Assembly (NCBI RefSeq): GCF_963676935.1
Contig: NZ_OY781470.1
Coordinates: forward strand, 2,328,680-2,392,679
DNA: 64,000 nucleotides
Direction of reading: 5' to 3'
Source: Halarcobacter sp.
GTDB lineage: Bacteria > Campylobacterota > Campylobacteria > Campylobacterales > Arcobacteraceae
A program made the translations under genes and the position numbers. Below, piece after piece: positions 1-9,533 of this stretch (its first letter is position 1; each line of letters begins with the position of its first letter). The notes under the pieces were generated by a model that saw only the letters and a list, made by a program, of their open reading frames with translations, made no database searches and was not told the DNA's origin.

Positions 1-191
1 GGATGATGAGTAATAATCAAAGAGTTTTCTTCAACTTGCTCTAGGTTTTCTTCATCTAAATCTATTGATATATAAACTTGTTTTATCTCATCTTCTAAGC
101 TTCCAACTAGAAGCCCTGAGTTATCCCACTTTTCTTGTAATTCAAAAGGTGATAACTCATCTAAAAATTGATAAATCTCTTTTAGTTTCAT
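1..191 (-). CDS. Nif3-like dinuclear metal center protein (3'-truncated by window edge)
   Basis: The N-terminal 63 codons or so of a Nif3/YbgI-family protein, read leftwards from an ATG at 189-191 and cut by the window start. The visible protein begins MKLKEIYQFLDEL and contains WDNSGLLVGS, the conserved family block, and ends at LIITHHP, the first histidine metal-binding motif. Family members form toroidal hexamers with two metal ions per subunit; their substrate is uncertain. Only 4 bp separate it from the upstream glyQ stop, so it is probably co-transcribed with glyQ. The family assignment is firm from motifs; function is inferred only at family level. Confidence 0.85.
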   Translation of the reverse strand, partial: MKLKEIYQFLDELSPFELQEKWDNSGLLVGSLEDEIKQVYISIDLDEENLEQVEENSLIITHH

Positions 192-195
192 AAAA

Positions 196-1080
196 CTACT
201 TTCTACCAATTCTTTTTAATCTATCTTCTTCTTGATTCTTATATAAAACTGCACAACCTTGTGCTAGTTCTCTAACTTTCAAAATATAATTTTGTCTTTC
301 AGTTACTGAAATAGCTTTTCTTGCATCAAGTGTATTAAAAGCGTGTGAAGCTATCATACATTGATCATAGGCAGGAAGTGGCAACTCTTTTTCTAAACAC
401 ACTTTACACTCATTAAAAGCATCATCAAAATGTCTAAAAAGTATATCAGTATTTGCTACTTCAAAGTTGTATGTTGAGAATTCATATTCACTCTCTTTGT
501 GAACATCTCCATAAGTTGTTTTACCATATTGGTTTTCATTCCAAACAATATCATAAACAGAATCAACACCTTGAAGATACATTGCTAGTCTTTCTGTACC
601 ATAAGTAATCTCAACTGCCACAGGGTCACAAGCCAAACCACCTACTTGTTGAAAATAAGTAAATTGTGTTACTTCCATACCATCTAGCCAAACTTCCCAA
701 CCAAGTCCCCATGCTCCAAGAGTTGGAGATTCCCAGTTGTCTTCTACAAATCTAACATCATGTTTGCTTAAATCAAGTCCTAAAAACTCCAACGACTTTA
801 AATATAAATCTTGAATATTATCTGGACTAGGTTTAATTAAAACTTGAAATTGATAGTATGCACCTAGTCTGTTTGGATTTTCCCCATATCGTCCATCTGT
901 TGGTCTTCTACTTGGTGCTACATATGCTGTAGACCAAGGAGTTGAATCTAAACTTCTTAAAAGTGTTGCAGGGTGAAAAGTCCCTGCACCTGCTGGGATA
1001 TCATAAGGTTGTACTATATTACACCCTTGCTCTGCCCAAAATTGTTGTAATTTTAATAGAATTTCTGAGAATGTTACCAT
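196..1080 (-). CDS. glyQ: Glycyl-tRNA synthetase alpha subunit
   Basis: Catalytic alpha chain of the bacterial alpha2beta2 class II glycyl-tRNA synthetase, which charges tRNA-Gly in the cytoplasm. The 294-residue length is normal. It starts [20 protein letters not shown] and carries the family blocks [50 protein letters not shown] and [14 protein letters not shown]. The beta subunit glyS is not in the window, so the two subunits are not adjacent here. It lies in a tight minus-strand run with a glutaredoxin-like gene (1 bp upstream) and the Nif3-like gene downstream. Confidence 0.97.
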   Translation of the reverse strand: MVTFSEILLKLQQFWAEQGCNIVQPYDIPAGAGTFHPATLLRSLDSTPWSTAYVAPSRRPTDGRYGENPNRLGAYYQFQVLIKPSPDNIQDLYLKSLEFLGLDLSKHDVRFVEDNWESPTLGAWGLGWEVWLDGMEVTQFTYFQQVGGLACDPVAVEITYGTERLAMYLQGVDSVYDIVWNENQYGKTTYGDVHKESEYEFSTYNFEVANTDILFRHFDDAFNECKVCLEKELPLPAYDQCMIASHAFNTLDARKAISVTERQNYILKVRELAQGCAVLYKNQEEDRLKRIGRK

Positions 1081-1081
1081 C

Positions 1082-1315
1082 TTATCTTATTCCTAATGCT
1101 TTATTAATTTTATTTTTGTCAAAACCACAAATCCACTGATTCTCTATTAAAACTACAGGCGCTCCACTGCAGCCATGCTTTTTACAATCGTTTAAAGCTT
1201 TTTTATTTGTGGAAAGATCAATTTGATTATATTTGATCTTTTTTGCTTTTAAATAAGCTTTAGCTTCATTGCACCATTTACATTTTGGTAGTGTAAATAG
1301 TGCAACTTGCTTCAT
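1082..1315 (-). CDS. Glutaredoxin-like small redox protein
   Basis: A 77-residue protein with a complete short thioredoxin fold. It has an N-terminal beta strand followed by a CKWC redox motif near residues 13-16, and the cis-proline segment GAPVV near residues 51-55. It resembles NrdH/GrxC-type glutaredoxins and probably catalyses thiol-disulfide exchange in the cytoplasm. Its ATG overlaps the purE stop (TAATG), which indicates translational coupling. The physiological substrate cannot be read from the sequence; an extra C-x-C-like pair (DCKKHGC) in the middle is unusual for so small a glutaredoxin. Confidence 0.8.
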   Translation of the reverse strand: MKQVALFTLPKCKWCNEAKAYLKAKKIKYNQIDLSTNKKALNDCKKHGCSGAPVVLIENQWICGFDKNKINKALGIR

Positions 1316-1809
1316 TATAATCTAACTTCAATTGAAGCAGAATCAGTCTCAACAGCTTTTGATTTAACCATTCTGTCTTCTTTTAGTTTAGCAGCTAACT
1401 CTTTATCAGAAATAGCTAAAATTTGCATAGCTAAGTATGCAGCATTAACTGCCCCTGCTTTCCCAAGTGCTACTGTTGCAACAGGCATACCTGAAGGCAT
1501 CTGAACAGTTGAAAGCATTGCATCCATACCATCCATAGCTCCACCTTTCATTGGAACTCCAATAACAGGTTTAGTTGTAGTTGCAGCTAATGCACCAGCT
1601 AAGTGTGCAGCCATACCAGCAGCAGCAATAAATGCAACTGCGCCTTTCTCTTCAGATTCTTTTACATAACTTTTAGTTCTCTCTGGACTTCTATGTGCAG
1701 AAGAGATTATCATCTCATATTTAACATCAAACTTTTCAAAAGTATCAGCACAGTTTTTCATAATTTCATAGTCTGATTTACTTCCCATTATAATAGATAC
1801 AAAATTCAT
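1315..1809 (-). CDS. purE: N5-carboxyaminoimidazole ribonucleotide mutase
   Basis: PurE class I mutase of de novo purine synthesis; it converts N5-CAIR to CAIR. At 164 residues it is a standard single-domain PurE. Visible signatures are IIMGSKSDYEIM at the N-terminus, ISSAHRSPERT (active-site histidine), the glycine/alanine-rich AAAGMAAHLAG and the PVIGVPMKGGAMDGMDAMLSTVQMPSGMPVA region, which I split here only to name the family. The ATG at 1809 follows an AAGGATG ribosome-binding sequence. purK is not adjacent. Confidence 0.96.
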   Translation of the reverse strand: MNFVSIIMGSKSDYEIMKNCADTFEKFDVKYEMIISSAHRSPERTKSYVKESEEKGAVAFIAAAGMAAHLAGALAATTTKPVIGVPMKGGAMDGMDAMLSTVQMPSGMPVATVALGKAGAVNAAYLAMQILAISDKELAAKLKEDRMVKSKAVETDSASIEVRL

Positions 1810-1844
1810 ACATCATCCTTATTTTAAAAATGGTAGATATTATA

Positions 1845-3149
1845 TCAAAAATTTTCTAACAATTTAATAATCTTCGAAGAATTCAGCCTATTCCAGCCTT
1901 CAAACTTATGTAAAATCAGTGAATCATTTTTAAATATAAATTGACTAAAATTTTTTGACTTATCTTTTACATATATCGCTTTTGCACAATCATAATTGTG
2001 TGGAGTTTCTTTTTTATTTGAGTCAGTAAAGATAACAATAGTAGGTATAAAAAATGCTTCTGCTATATGATAAGTTGAAGTATTGACTGTAAGTACATTT
2101 GACATATTTGAGATAATATATGCAAAATCTAAAAATCCATTTGAATACATTGATAAATCAACAAACCTATCTTCATCTATTTTTGTATCTATTTTTAATA
2201 CAGAAACAATTGTATAATCTGGAAGTTTTACCATAAGTTCTTTTAATAATGAAGCTGCAATCTCTTTTGGAATAGACTTAGAAATATTAGCAGAAAAGGG
2301 ATGAAAAAGTAGTAGTTTTCCTTTTGATTTTAGCGTTTGGAATTTTTCTTTCAATTCATTTTTTGGTTTATAATATTCTAAACTAATATTATTGTATTTT
2401 TTCTCATTAGGGATTGAGTTATAGTCCATTCCAAATTTGTATAGCCATGCATCAATATGAGGTAACTGTGCATAATAACTTCTTTTAGATACAGAACTTA
2501 CATCTATAAAAAAATCATATTCACAAATTTTTTTTACATTTATTGATAAAGCTGTTACTCTATGAATAAAAGATTGATTAGAAAATATTGCTTTATCTCT
2601 CGAAAAATATTTGTTTTCTGAAGCATTTAAATATATATCGATTTTAACACTTCTAAATCTTTTTTTCAATTTTTCATATAAAAGTCTAAGGGCAGTAGAT
2701 GCACATATCATCTCAGAAATAGTAAGACCTGGGTTTCCTAAAATTACTATTGAAATCTCCTCTTTTAATATGCCTTCTATTTGTTTATCTATATTGGTTT
2801 TATTTTCATTTAAATATAAAGATTGAATATCGTTACTAGATTCTAAAAGATTAAATTTTTTATATTTAAAATCTAGACTTTGCGTTATTGCAAATTCATT
2901 TAGATTTGAGATACCTAACTCTTTTGGAAACTGGCTTAAATATCTTATTTTTGATTCTTCAATTGTTTTTGCTTTGTATTTTTTTCCTACATTAGTAAAA
3001 ACTCTTTTTAAATCTTCAAAATCCTCTAAAGAAGTAATATAAATATTTTCATTAAATAGATTTGATGGATTCTTTAACTTAGAATAACTTATTAAAGTTC
3101 CATCAGTTGTTTTAATATTTATATTTTCTGTCGACCTAAATATTACCAT
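1845..3149 (-). CDS. GT-B glycosyltransferase-like protein (GT9/heptosyltransferase-like)
   Basis: A 434-residue cytoplasmic protein without signal peptide. The C-terminal half looks like the nucleotide-sugar domain of family GT9 (ADP-heptose:LPS heptosyltransferases). It has LLLFHPFSANISKSIP followed by a Rossmann-like segment, then VLTVNTSTYHIAEAFFIPTIVIF, the usual GT9 'dtg..HlAaalg.p.v.lf' block. The N-terminal half (STALRLLYEKLKKRF, KIDIYLNASENKYF) would be the acceptor domain. The key residues are divergent: the usual DTG/DSG is NTS. The substrate is unknown, and it may be a degenerate or specialised transferase. The ATG abuts the stop of the upstream U32 gene, so the two are probably co-translated. 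Confidence 0.55.
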   Translation of the reverse strand: MVIFRSTENINIKTTDGTLISYSKLKNPSNLFNENIYITSLEDFEDLKRVFTNVGKKYKAKTIEESKIRYLSQFPKELGISNLNEFAITQSLDFKYKKFNLLESSNDIQSLYLNENKTNIDKQIEGILKEEISIVILGNPGLTISEMICASTALRLLYEKLKKRFRSVKIDIYLNASENKYFSRDKAIFSNQSFIHRVTALSINVKKICEYDFFIDVSSVSKRSYYAQLPHIDAWLYKFGMDYNSIPNEKKYNNISLEYYKPKNELKEKFQTLKSKGKLLLFHPFSANISKSIPKEIAASLLKELMVKLPDYTIVSVLKIDTKIDEDRFVDLSMYSNGFLDFAYIISNMSNVLTVNTSTYHIAEAFFIPTIVIFTDSNKKETPHNYDCAKAIYVKDKSKNFSQFIFKNDSLILHKFEGWNRLNSSKIIKLLENF

Positions 3150-4457
3150 TTAATTGCCACAACCACCTGTAGAACAATTTTCTTCAATATTTTCAATTCT
3201 TAACATAGTTAAATAAGGAAGTTTCCCTGGAAGTTTAATTTTATTAGTATTCCCACTATGAACTGATTCTAATTCTTTATTTGTTTCTGTAAGAATTTTC
3301 TTGAAACTAATATAATATTTACCATCTTCTTTTTTATAAATTTTCCCTATCTCATTATCAACTTCTTCAATAGTAGAATCCAATGGGGCAAAAATTTCTG
3401 TTTCTTCATTTGGATAAGTTTTATATTTACACATAAAATGTTCTTCATCTTCTGTAACTAATCCACTTACTTCAAAACTACCTTTGCTTAAAGCGTATTC
3501 ATGGTTTTGTGTGTCATTTTTTTCAAAAGGTCTATGAACTAAATAAGCATCAGTAAAACCTCTATTTTTTGTAGTTGCTAACTCAGTTTGATATTTTTCT
3601 GATTCAAATTTATTTGCGTAAAAATCATCAATTGCAGATCTATATGCATATGCTGTAACAGCAGCATAATATGGAGACTTAGTTCTACCTTCAATTTTTA
3701 CAGAATCAACTGCACCTGACTCTAATATCTCATCTAAATGTGATGCAAGATTCATATCTTTTGCATTGAAAATATATGTTCCCACACCTGGTTCCTCTTC
3801 AAGTCTAAATAAAGTACTATGATCCTCATTTGCAGCATATAAAGTGTATTCAAACCTACAATCATTTGCACAAGAACCTCTATTTGGAACTCTTCCCATT
3901 TGAACAGCACTAACTAAACATCTACCACTATAAGCAAAACACATTGAACCATGTACAAATATTTCAATCTCCATATCAGGAAGATGTTTTTTTATCTCTT
4001 TTACATCTTTTAATGAAATTTCCCTTGCAGCAATAATTCTTCTAACACCCATATCGTAATAAACTTGTGCATCTAAATAATTCATTACATTGGCTTGTGT
4101 TGAAAGATGTATTGGTATATTTGGAGCTAACTCTCTACAAAGTCTAACAACACCAGGTGCTGCAACAATTAAAGCATCAGGCTCTAATTTAGCCATCTGT
4201 ATAATATGTTTTTTTAATAAATCAATTTGAGAGTTAAAGGGAAATCCATTTATTGTTGCATAAACTTTTTTACCTTTAGAGTGTGCATAATCAATACCCT
4301 CTTTAAACGTTTCATAGGTAAATTCTTTTCCACTTCTGATTCTTAAGCTAAAATGACTAACTCCACCATATACAGCATCAGCACCGAATTTAAAAGCAAT
4401 TTTTAATTTTTCTAAGTTTCCGGCAGGTGAAAGTAGTTCTACTTTTTTATTATCCAT
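3150..4457 (-). CDS. Peptidase U32 family protein, TrhP-like (tRNA U34 hydroxylation)
   Basis: A 435-residue member of the U32 family, matching the short TrhP/YegQ type in length. Established TrhP function is prephenate-dependent 5-hydroxylation of uridine 34 in tRNA, not proteolysis. Visible blocks include ELLSPAGNLEKLKIAFKFGADAVYGG at the N-terminus (split here), the cysteine cluster around HGSMCFAYSGRCLVSA and RGSCANDCRFEY, and VDSVKIEGRTKSPYYAA. These cysteines likely bind an Fe-S cluster. A short Cys-rich tail (CSTGGCGN) ends the protein. A good AAAGGA ribosome-binding site lies 5 bp before the ATG. Older annotation would say collagenase-like protease PrtC. Confidence 0.85.
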   Translation of the reverse strand: MDNKKVELLSPAGNLEKLKIAFKFGADAVYGGVSHFSLRIRSGKEFTYETFKEGIDYAHSKGKKVYATINGFPFNSQIDLLKKHIIQMAKLEPDALIVAAPGVVRLCRELAPNIPIHLSTQANVMNYLDAQVYYDMGVRRIIAAREISLKDVKEIKKHLPDMEIEIFVHGSMCFAYSGRCLVSAVQMGRVPNRGSCANDCRFEYTLYAANEDHSTLFRLEEEPGVGTYIFNAKDMNLASHLDEILESGAVDSVKIEGRTKSPYYAAVTAYAYRSAIDDFYANKFESEKYQTELATTKNRGFTDAYLVHRPFEKNDTQNHEYALSKGSFEVSGLVTEDEEHFMCKYKTYPNEETEIFAPLDSTIEEVDNEIGKIYKKEDGKYYISFKKILTETNKELESVHSGNTNKIKLPGKLPYLTMLRIENIEENCSTGGCGN

Positions 4458-4564
4458 TTTATTCCTTTAAAATCGCAATTATATCAAATTTTTTTATAAA
4501 AAAGATTTTGTTAAAAGTTAATTAAATTTTATTAAGAAAAGTTTAGTTTGAATAGAAAAGCTTC

Positions 4565-7459
4565 TTAAAAGCTTTCCCATTCATCATCGCTATCTTGTTG
4601 AACAATAGCTTTAGACTCATTTTTTACTGCAGGTTTTTTTGTAATCTCTTTTTTTACAGGAGTTATTTTATCTGGAAGTTCTTGTTCTTGTTTTTGTTTA
4701 TGTTCACTTATTGTTTCTTCTTCTTTAAACAATTTACATCTTTCCACTTTTATATTATCCATAATACTAAATAATTTACTTGTAAAAATCTCTAAGTCTC
4801 TTGAAACCTTTTCAAGTTCTGAATTAGCTGCTCTTTTTGCATTTAATTCAATATATAAAGCTACAGATTCATGAATTTTTTCATGATATTCTTTCATATT
4901 TGCCCAAGTTGAAGATTTTGTAAAATCAACTCCTTTACTCTCTTGTTCTAAAATCCATTTACCAAAATTACACTCTTTAGCAGAAGTAACACTCCAAGAT
5001 TCATAAGTTCCTACTTTAGAAAAGTTATTGTTTTTAAACACTACATGATCATTTTTTAATTCAGTGATTTTAAAAACTAAATCAATATCACAAATTTCTG
5101 ATTTTTTATTTTTATTAAATTTTGCCCTATCAGCAATATCTAAAAGATTTGTAGATAATTTAGATACTTCATTAGCTAGATTACTAATTTGTGTTGCAGA
5201 AAAAGCATTAACTTGAGTTGCTCTATCAAGTGAATTAACAGCATCATTAATTTGAATAATACCACTTTCTTGCTCTTTACTAGCAGTTGTAACATCAGTA
5301 ATAAGACTAATTGTTTCACCAACTTTATTATTTAAATCTCCATATCCAGATATCATATTATCAGCAATGACCTTACCTTCATTTGCTTTTGTTGTAGCAC
5401 TTTCAACTAAATCTTTAATCTCTTTAGCTGCCTCGGCAGATCTAGCTGCAAGGTTTCTTACCTCTTGTGCAACAACAGCAAAACCTTTTCCAGCTTCACC
5501 TGCTGTTGCTGCTTCTACTGCTGCATTAAGTGATAAAATATTTGTTTGGAATGCTATTTGGTCTATTACTGTAATAGCTTCATTAATTGCATTTACCTGT
5601 TGATCTATATCTTCCATAGCTTGAGTAGTTTTAGAAGCTAAACTTTCTCCATCGGTAGCAGATTTACTTAAGTCATTTGCAAGTACTGACATTCTATTCA
5701 CTTTTTCATTACTTGATTTAATAATAGAAGTAATCTCTTCAACTGCTGCAGCAGTTTCTTCTAATGATGCTGCTTGTTCATTTGCAGATGTAGAAAGTTT
5801 TGTAGATGAAGATGATAAAACACCTGTATCACCATCTAATTTCTCTCCTGTACTAGTAATCATTGCTAAAAATTCAGAAATAGTTCCCCCAAGAAGTCTT
5901 GTACTTGTATAAATAGAACCAACAATACCATTTGAACTACTATGATCTACCCCTTCTGCTTTATAATCAAAATTAGAATTACCATATTCAAGAAGTATTT
6001 TATTAATCTCTTCTAATTTTTGATTTGTTCCACTAATCATTGTATTTATTGAATCTTTTAATTGCATTACAAGTGGATTTGAAGAAGTTTTTTCTACTTT
6101 ATACACATAAAAACCATTATTTACTTTTCGAATTACATCTTCTACTTCTTCTATAACCTTTGCATCTTCCTCAAAACCATCTTGAAGCTTTTTAATATAA
6201 GCATTAAAGCTATCTACAACTTTTCCTATCTCATCATCTGATTTTTTATCTATTTGATTATTGTTTGAAGAACCAGATGCTACAGTTTCAATAGCTTCAT
6301 TTAAATCTTCTAACGGTCTAATAATAGTTCTTTTTACTAAAAATGAAAAAATCCCTAATACAACTAAACCAGAGATAAGTGTATAAACTAATACAAAAAT
6401 TACTACTTCTCTAATCTCTTGATTTGTTTGTTCTTGCATTTTAAGAATATTTTCTTCTATATCATCAACATAAGCACCTGTACCTATAATCCAATCCCAT
6501 GGCTCAAATTTTGTTACATAAGAGAATTTTTTCTGAGGTTCATCTTTCCCAGGTTTTTCCCACATATACTCAACTAAACCACCTTTTTTATCTGTTTTTG
6601 AAATCTCAACCATTTCATTAAATAAGAATTTTCCTGTAGGATCTTTTACTTTTGATATATCTTTTCCATCTAAAGCTGGCTTTATAGGGTGCATAATCAT
6701 TTTTGGATGAGAATCATTTATCCAAAAATAACCACTTTTTCCATATCTCATAGCTGAGATTGATTTTAGTGCTTCTGCTTTTAAACTAGCTGAAACATCT
6801 GATACATATTCACCTGTTCCAATTACCCAACCGTAAGGTTCAAATAATTTAACAAATGAAACTTTTGGTTGAGGATCTTCAAAGCCAGGTTTTGGCCATA
6901 CATAATCAACAAACCCCTCTTTGTCTTTTTTTGCAACATTAGCAAATTCAACAAATATTTTTTTCCCACCTTTGTCTTTGAAATTTGATAAATCTTTTCC
7001 ATTTAACTGTGGTTTAATTGGATGAACAACAATATTTGCATCTAAATCATTTACCCAAAAATATCCATTATTACCATATCTTGTCCCATTAATAATACCA
7101 ATAAGCCTCTTTTTTAAATCTGCATCACTTAATATATTTTTATTCTCTTTATATTCATGTTCTAGAATTGAAAATAAGAATTTTGCTTGTGCTTTTAAAT
7201 CTTCTTGAACTTCAATTTTTATCTTATCTATAGCTGTTCTGTCATAATAAGATTTAACAGTTTCTAAAGCTAATGAAACATAGTTTTTTAACTCTTTTTC
7301 TTTATTTAAATAAGATTCCTCTTTGAATTTCTCAATTTTCTCTTTCGAAAGTTTATTTATCGAATATATTGATTCAAAAGATATCGAAATTGAAACAATA
7401 ACTATAGCTAATAGTGATATTAATAAAACCTTAGCTTTTATTGATAGATTTTTGAACAT
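4565..7459 (-). CDS. Chemoreceptor with tandem sCache_2 sensors and C-terminal CZB domain
   Basis: A 964-residue methyl-accepting chemotaxis protein. Order: cytoplasmic N-tip, TM1 (about 10-30), helical stalk, first Cache_2 unit (about 120-222, YGNNGYFWVND ... WVIGTGEY), second Cache_2 unit (about 235-335, YGKSGYFWIND ... WIIGTGAY), TM2 (about 350-375), HAMP, and the MCP signalling hairpin around [20 protein letters not shown]. Next comes a chemoreceptor zinc-binding domain with ECNFGKW and YHEKIH, the CxFGxW and HxxxH Zn motifs. The last residues are EWESF, close to the NWETF pentapeptide that tethers CheR/CheB in enterobacteria. Cache_2 domains often bind small organic acids; CZB domains sense zinc or hypochlorous acid. 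The ligand is not deducible. Confidence 0.93.
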   Translation of the reverse strand: MFKNLSIKAKVLLISLLAIVIVSISISFESIYSINKLSKEKIEKFKEESYLNKEKELKNYVSLALETVKSYYDRTAIDKIKIEVQEDLKAQAKFLFSILEHEYKENKNILSDADLKKRLIGIINGTRYGNNGYFWVNDLDANIVVHPIKPQLNGKDLSNFKDKGGKKIFVEFANVAKKDKEGFVDYVWPKPGFEDPQPKVSFVKLFEPYGWVIGTGEYVSDVSASLKAEALKSISAMRYGKSGYFWINDSHPKMIMHPIKPALDGKDISKVKDPTGKFLFNEMVEISKTDKKGGLVEYMWEKPGKDEPQKKFSYVTKFEPWDWIIGTGAYVDDIEENILKMQEQTNQEIREVVIFVLVYTLISGLVVLGIFSFLVKRTIIRPLEDLNEAIETVASGSSNNNQIDKKSDDEIGKVVDSFNAYIKKLQDGFEEDAKVIEEVEDVIRKVNNGFYVYKVEKTSSNPLVMQLKDSINTMISGTNQKLEEINKILLEYGNSNFDYKAEGVDHSSSNGIVGSIYTSTRLLGGTISEFLAMITSTGEKLDGDTGVLSSSSTKLSTSANEQAASLEETAAAVEEITSIIKSSNEKVNRMSVLANDLSKSATDGESLASKTTQAMEDIDQQVNAINEAITVIDQIAFQTNILSLNAAVEAATAGEAGKGFAVVAQEVRNLAARSAEAAKEIKDLVESATTKANEGKVIADNMISGYGDLNNKVGETISLITDVTTASKEQESGIIQINDAVNSLDRATQVNAFSATQISNLANEVSKLSTNLLDIADRAKFNKNKKSEICDIDLVFKITELKNDHVVFKNNNFSKVGTYESWSVTSAKECNFGKWILEQESKGVDFTKSSTWANMKEYHEKIHESVALYIELNAKRAANSELEKVSRDLEIFTSKLFSIMDNIKVERCKLFKEEETISEHKQKQEQELPDKITPVKKEITKKPAVKNESKAIVQQDSDDEWESF

Positions 7460-7489
7460 TAAATAACTCCAGTTGATTATTTTGTATAT

Positions 7490-7495
7490 ATTATA
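7490..7495 (-). promoter_or_regulatory. Likely sigma70-type -10 box for the Cache-CZB chemoreceptor
   Basis: TATAAT on the minus strand, with a predicted start near 7483, then GGAG (7467-7470) 7 bp before the ATG at 7459. No flagellar sigma28 or sigma54 element was recognised, so this receptor is probably transcribed by the housekeeping polymerase. A -35 is not evident, which is normal for Campylobacterota. Confidence 0.45.
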
Positions 7496-7597
7496 TACTG
7501 TATAAATGCTAAAGTCAATATTATATAGTGATTATTTACTATTATTTTCTCTTTCTTATTTTTATGTTAAAATATGACCTATTCCCAAAGGATTTGT

Positions 7598-9526
7598 ATG
7601 ATTAGTAAATTATTTAAAAAAAATACAATTGATGACTTACTAGAAGAATTAAAAAATGACAGTTTAAAAGAGAGTGTTGTTGACTCAATGTTAAAAGATG
7701 TAAATATTCATCATATAAATCAAAATCAAGAAAATTTTTTACATAAAATTATTATAGAAAATAAAATTGAATCAGTCAAATGGTTAATAAAACAAAAGCT
7801 AAATCTTAATGAACAAGATATCAAAGGGATTACTCCTTTAATGCTTGCTTGTAAATATGGTTATTTAGATGCTGTTGAAGAACTAATAAAAGCTGGAGCT
7901 GATGTTGATTGTGAAAGTTATAGTGGAAATACAGCCATAGAATTTGCAGTATACAACAACTACTTTTCTATCTACAAAATTTTAAAACCACTTGTAAAAG
8001 ATATAAATAGAAGAAATAAAAAAAACTATACTTTACTGCATACAGCTATTAAAGCAGAAAATTTAAATGTAATGGATGATCTTTTTGTAGATTCTAAATT
8101 CAATATTCCCCAAGATATACTTTTTTATAAATCTACATATACAAACATCAACGTATTAGAAAAAACAATTAAAAGATTTCAATCACTTGATATTTATGAT
8201 GAAAAAAATAGAAACATCTTATTTTATGTAATTGAAAATGGGATCAATTGTGAAAATATTTTTTTAGAACTTTTAGAAAAAGGATTAGATATTAATTGTG
8301 TGGATAATAATGGAGACAATATACTTTTGCATTTAATTGAATATATTACACAATTAGAAAATTCCCATAATAACTCAGATGAAAAAGAGAACGAAATTGA
8401 AAAGAATAGAATAAATGACTTAATTGAACTAATACCTATTATTTTATATAAAGGGATTAAAACAACTCAATGTAATAATAAAAATGAAACAATTTTATCC
8501 TATGCAGCTAAGCATAAAAATCTTGACGTTTTAAAAACTCTTTTAGATAATGATGTAGATATCAATATTTTAAATAACGACAATGAAAATGCACTTTCTT
8601 CTATAATTACCAAAGGACCCGATTATTTAGAGACTATATATTTGTTTTTTGATTATGGAATAAATCCTAATATAAAAAATAAAGACAATAAAACAATTAT
8701 TGAAACTTTTATTGATGCTAGTTTGATTACAAGAGACTTTAAAAAAGTAAAAACTATAGAAAAAAGATCACTTAACTATGAGAATGATTATTTAGCTATG
8801 CTTGAAAGCTTATTAGTTAATACAGATACAAACTTAACTGCTTTAAACTCTAAAGATGAACCATATTTCTTTGATGCAGTAAGATATGGTGCATTAGATA
8901 TTGTAAAACTTCTAATAAAATATGGAGCAGATATTAATCAACCTGATATAAACGGCAATAATATAATATATAAATATATGTCAGAAAAAGAAAATGTGAA
9001 AAAAGAGAGTGAGTTAAAGATATACTATAATATTTTACATTCTATAATTATGATGGGAGCAAATGTAAATGCTAAAGATTCTTTTGGTGGAATTACACTA
9101 CATAAAGCAATTTTAAAAGCTGATCCAACTGTTGTAAAGATGATTTTACACTCAGGTGCAGATATCAATGCAATTGACAATAGAGGAAGACATATTTTAC
9201 ACAACACAGTGTGGAAAAACAATATCAAACTATTTAAACTTATTCATGCATACAATAAAAATTTAATAAATGAACCTGATAAATTTGGAGTTTTACCTAT
9301 AAATTATGCTGCTTTTTTAGGATACACTGATATGGTGTTAGAACTTATTGAACTAAATGCCCATATAAATAATCCATACAAAAAGACTAAATATATCATT
9401 AATTTTTTAAAGAAGTTTCATAAGAATTTAAAACCTTTAATTGATAATGCAAGAACAAAAAATCAAAAAGAAAAAATAAAAGTTTTAATTAACAATATGA
9501 AAAAAGAGTTTGAAGTAGAGAGTTAA
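7598..9526 (+). CDS. Large ankyrin-repeat protein
   Basis: A 642-residue protein built of about a dozen or more ankyrin repeats with no catalytic domain, signal peptide or membrane segment visible. Clear repeats include GITPLMLACKYGYLDAVEELIKAGAD near the N-terminus (split for naming), DNENALSSIIT, DEPYFFDAVRYGALDIVKLL, GGITLHKAILKADPTVVKMI and FGVLPINYAAFLGYTDMVLELI. Such solenoids mediate protein binding; the partner is unknown. An in-frame ATG exists 8 codons upstream (7574), but the ATG at 7598 is preceded by AAAGGA at 6-bp spacing, so I chose it. The gene converges on recN, and the two stop codons overlap. Confidence 0.9.
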   Translation: MISKLFKKNTIDDLLEELKNDSLKESVVDSMLKDVNIHHINQNQENFLHKIIIENKIESVKWLIKQKLNLNEQDIKGITPLMLACKYGYLDAVEELIKAGADVDCESYSGNTAIEFAVYNNYFSIYKILKPLVKDINRRNKKNYTLLHTAIKAENLNVMDDLFVDSKFNIPQDILFYKSTYTNINVLEKTIKRFQSLDIYDEKNRNILFYVIENGINCENIFLELLEKGLDINCVDNNGDNILLHLIEYITQLENSHNNSDEKENEIEKNRINDLIELIPIILYKGIKTTQCNNKNETILSYAAKHKNLDVLKTLLDNDVDINILNNDNENALSSIITKGPDYLETIYLFFDYGINPNIKNKDNKTIIETFIDASLITRDFKKVKTIEKRSLNYENDYLAMLESLLVNTDTNLTALNSKDEPYFFDAVRYGALDIVKLLIKYGADINQPDINGNNIIYKYMSEKENVKKESELKIYYNILHSIIMMGANVNAKDSFGGITLHKAILKADPTVVKMILHSGADINAIDNRGRHILHNTVWKNNIKLFKLIHAYNKNLINEPDKFGVLPINYAAFLGYTDMVLELIELNAHINNPYKKTKYIINFLKKFHKNLKPLIDNARTKNQKEKIKVLINNMKKEFEVES

Positions 9527-9533
9527 ACTCTCT
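9517..9533. terminator. Bidirectional hairpin at the ankyrin/recN convergence
   Basis: Inverted repeat AGAGAG-TTAAA-CTCTCT. Both stop codons (9524-9526 on plus, 9523-9525 on minus) sit inside the loop. TTTT follows on the plus side. This is an economical tail-to-tail terminator shared by both genes. Confidence 0.5.
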
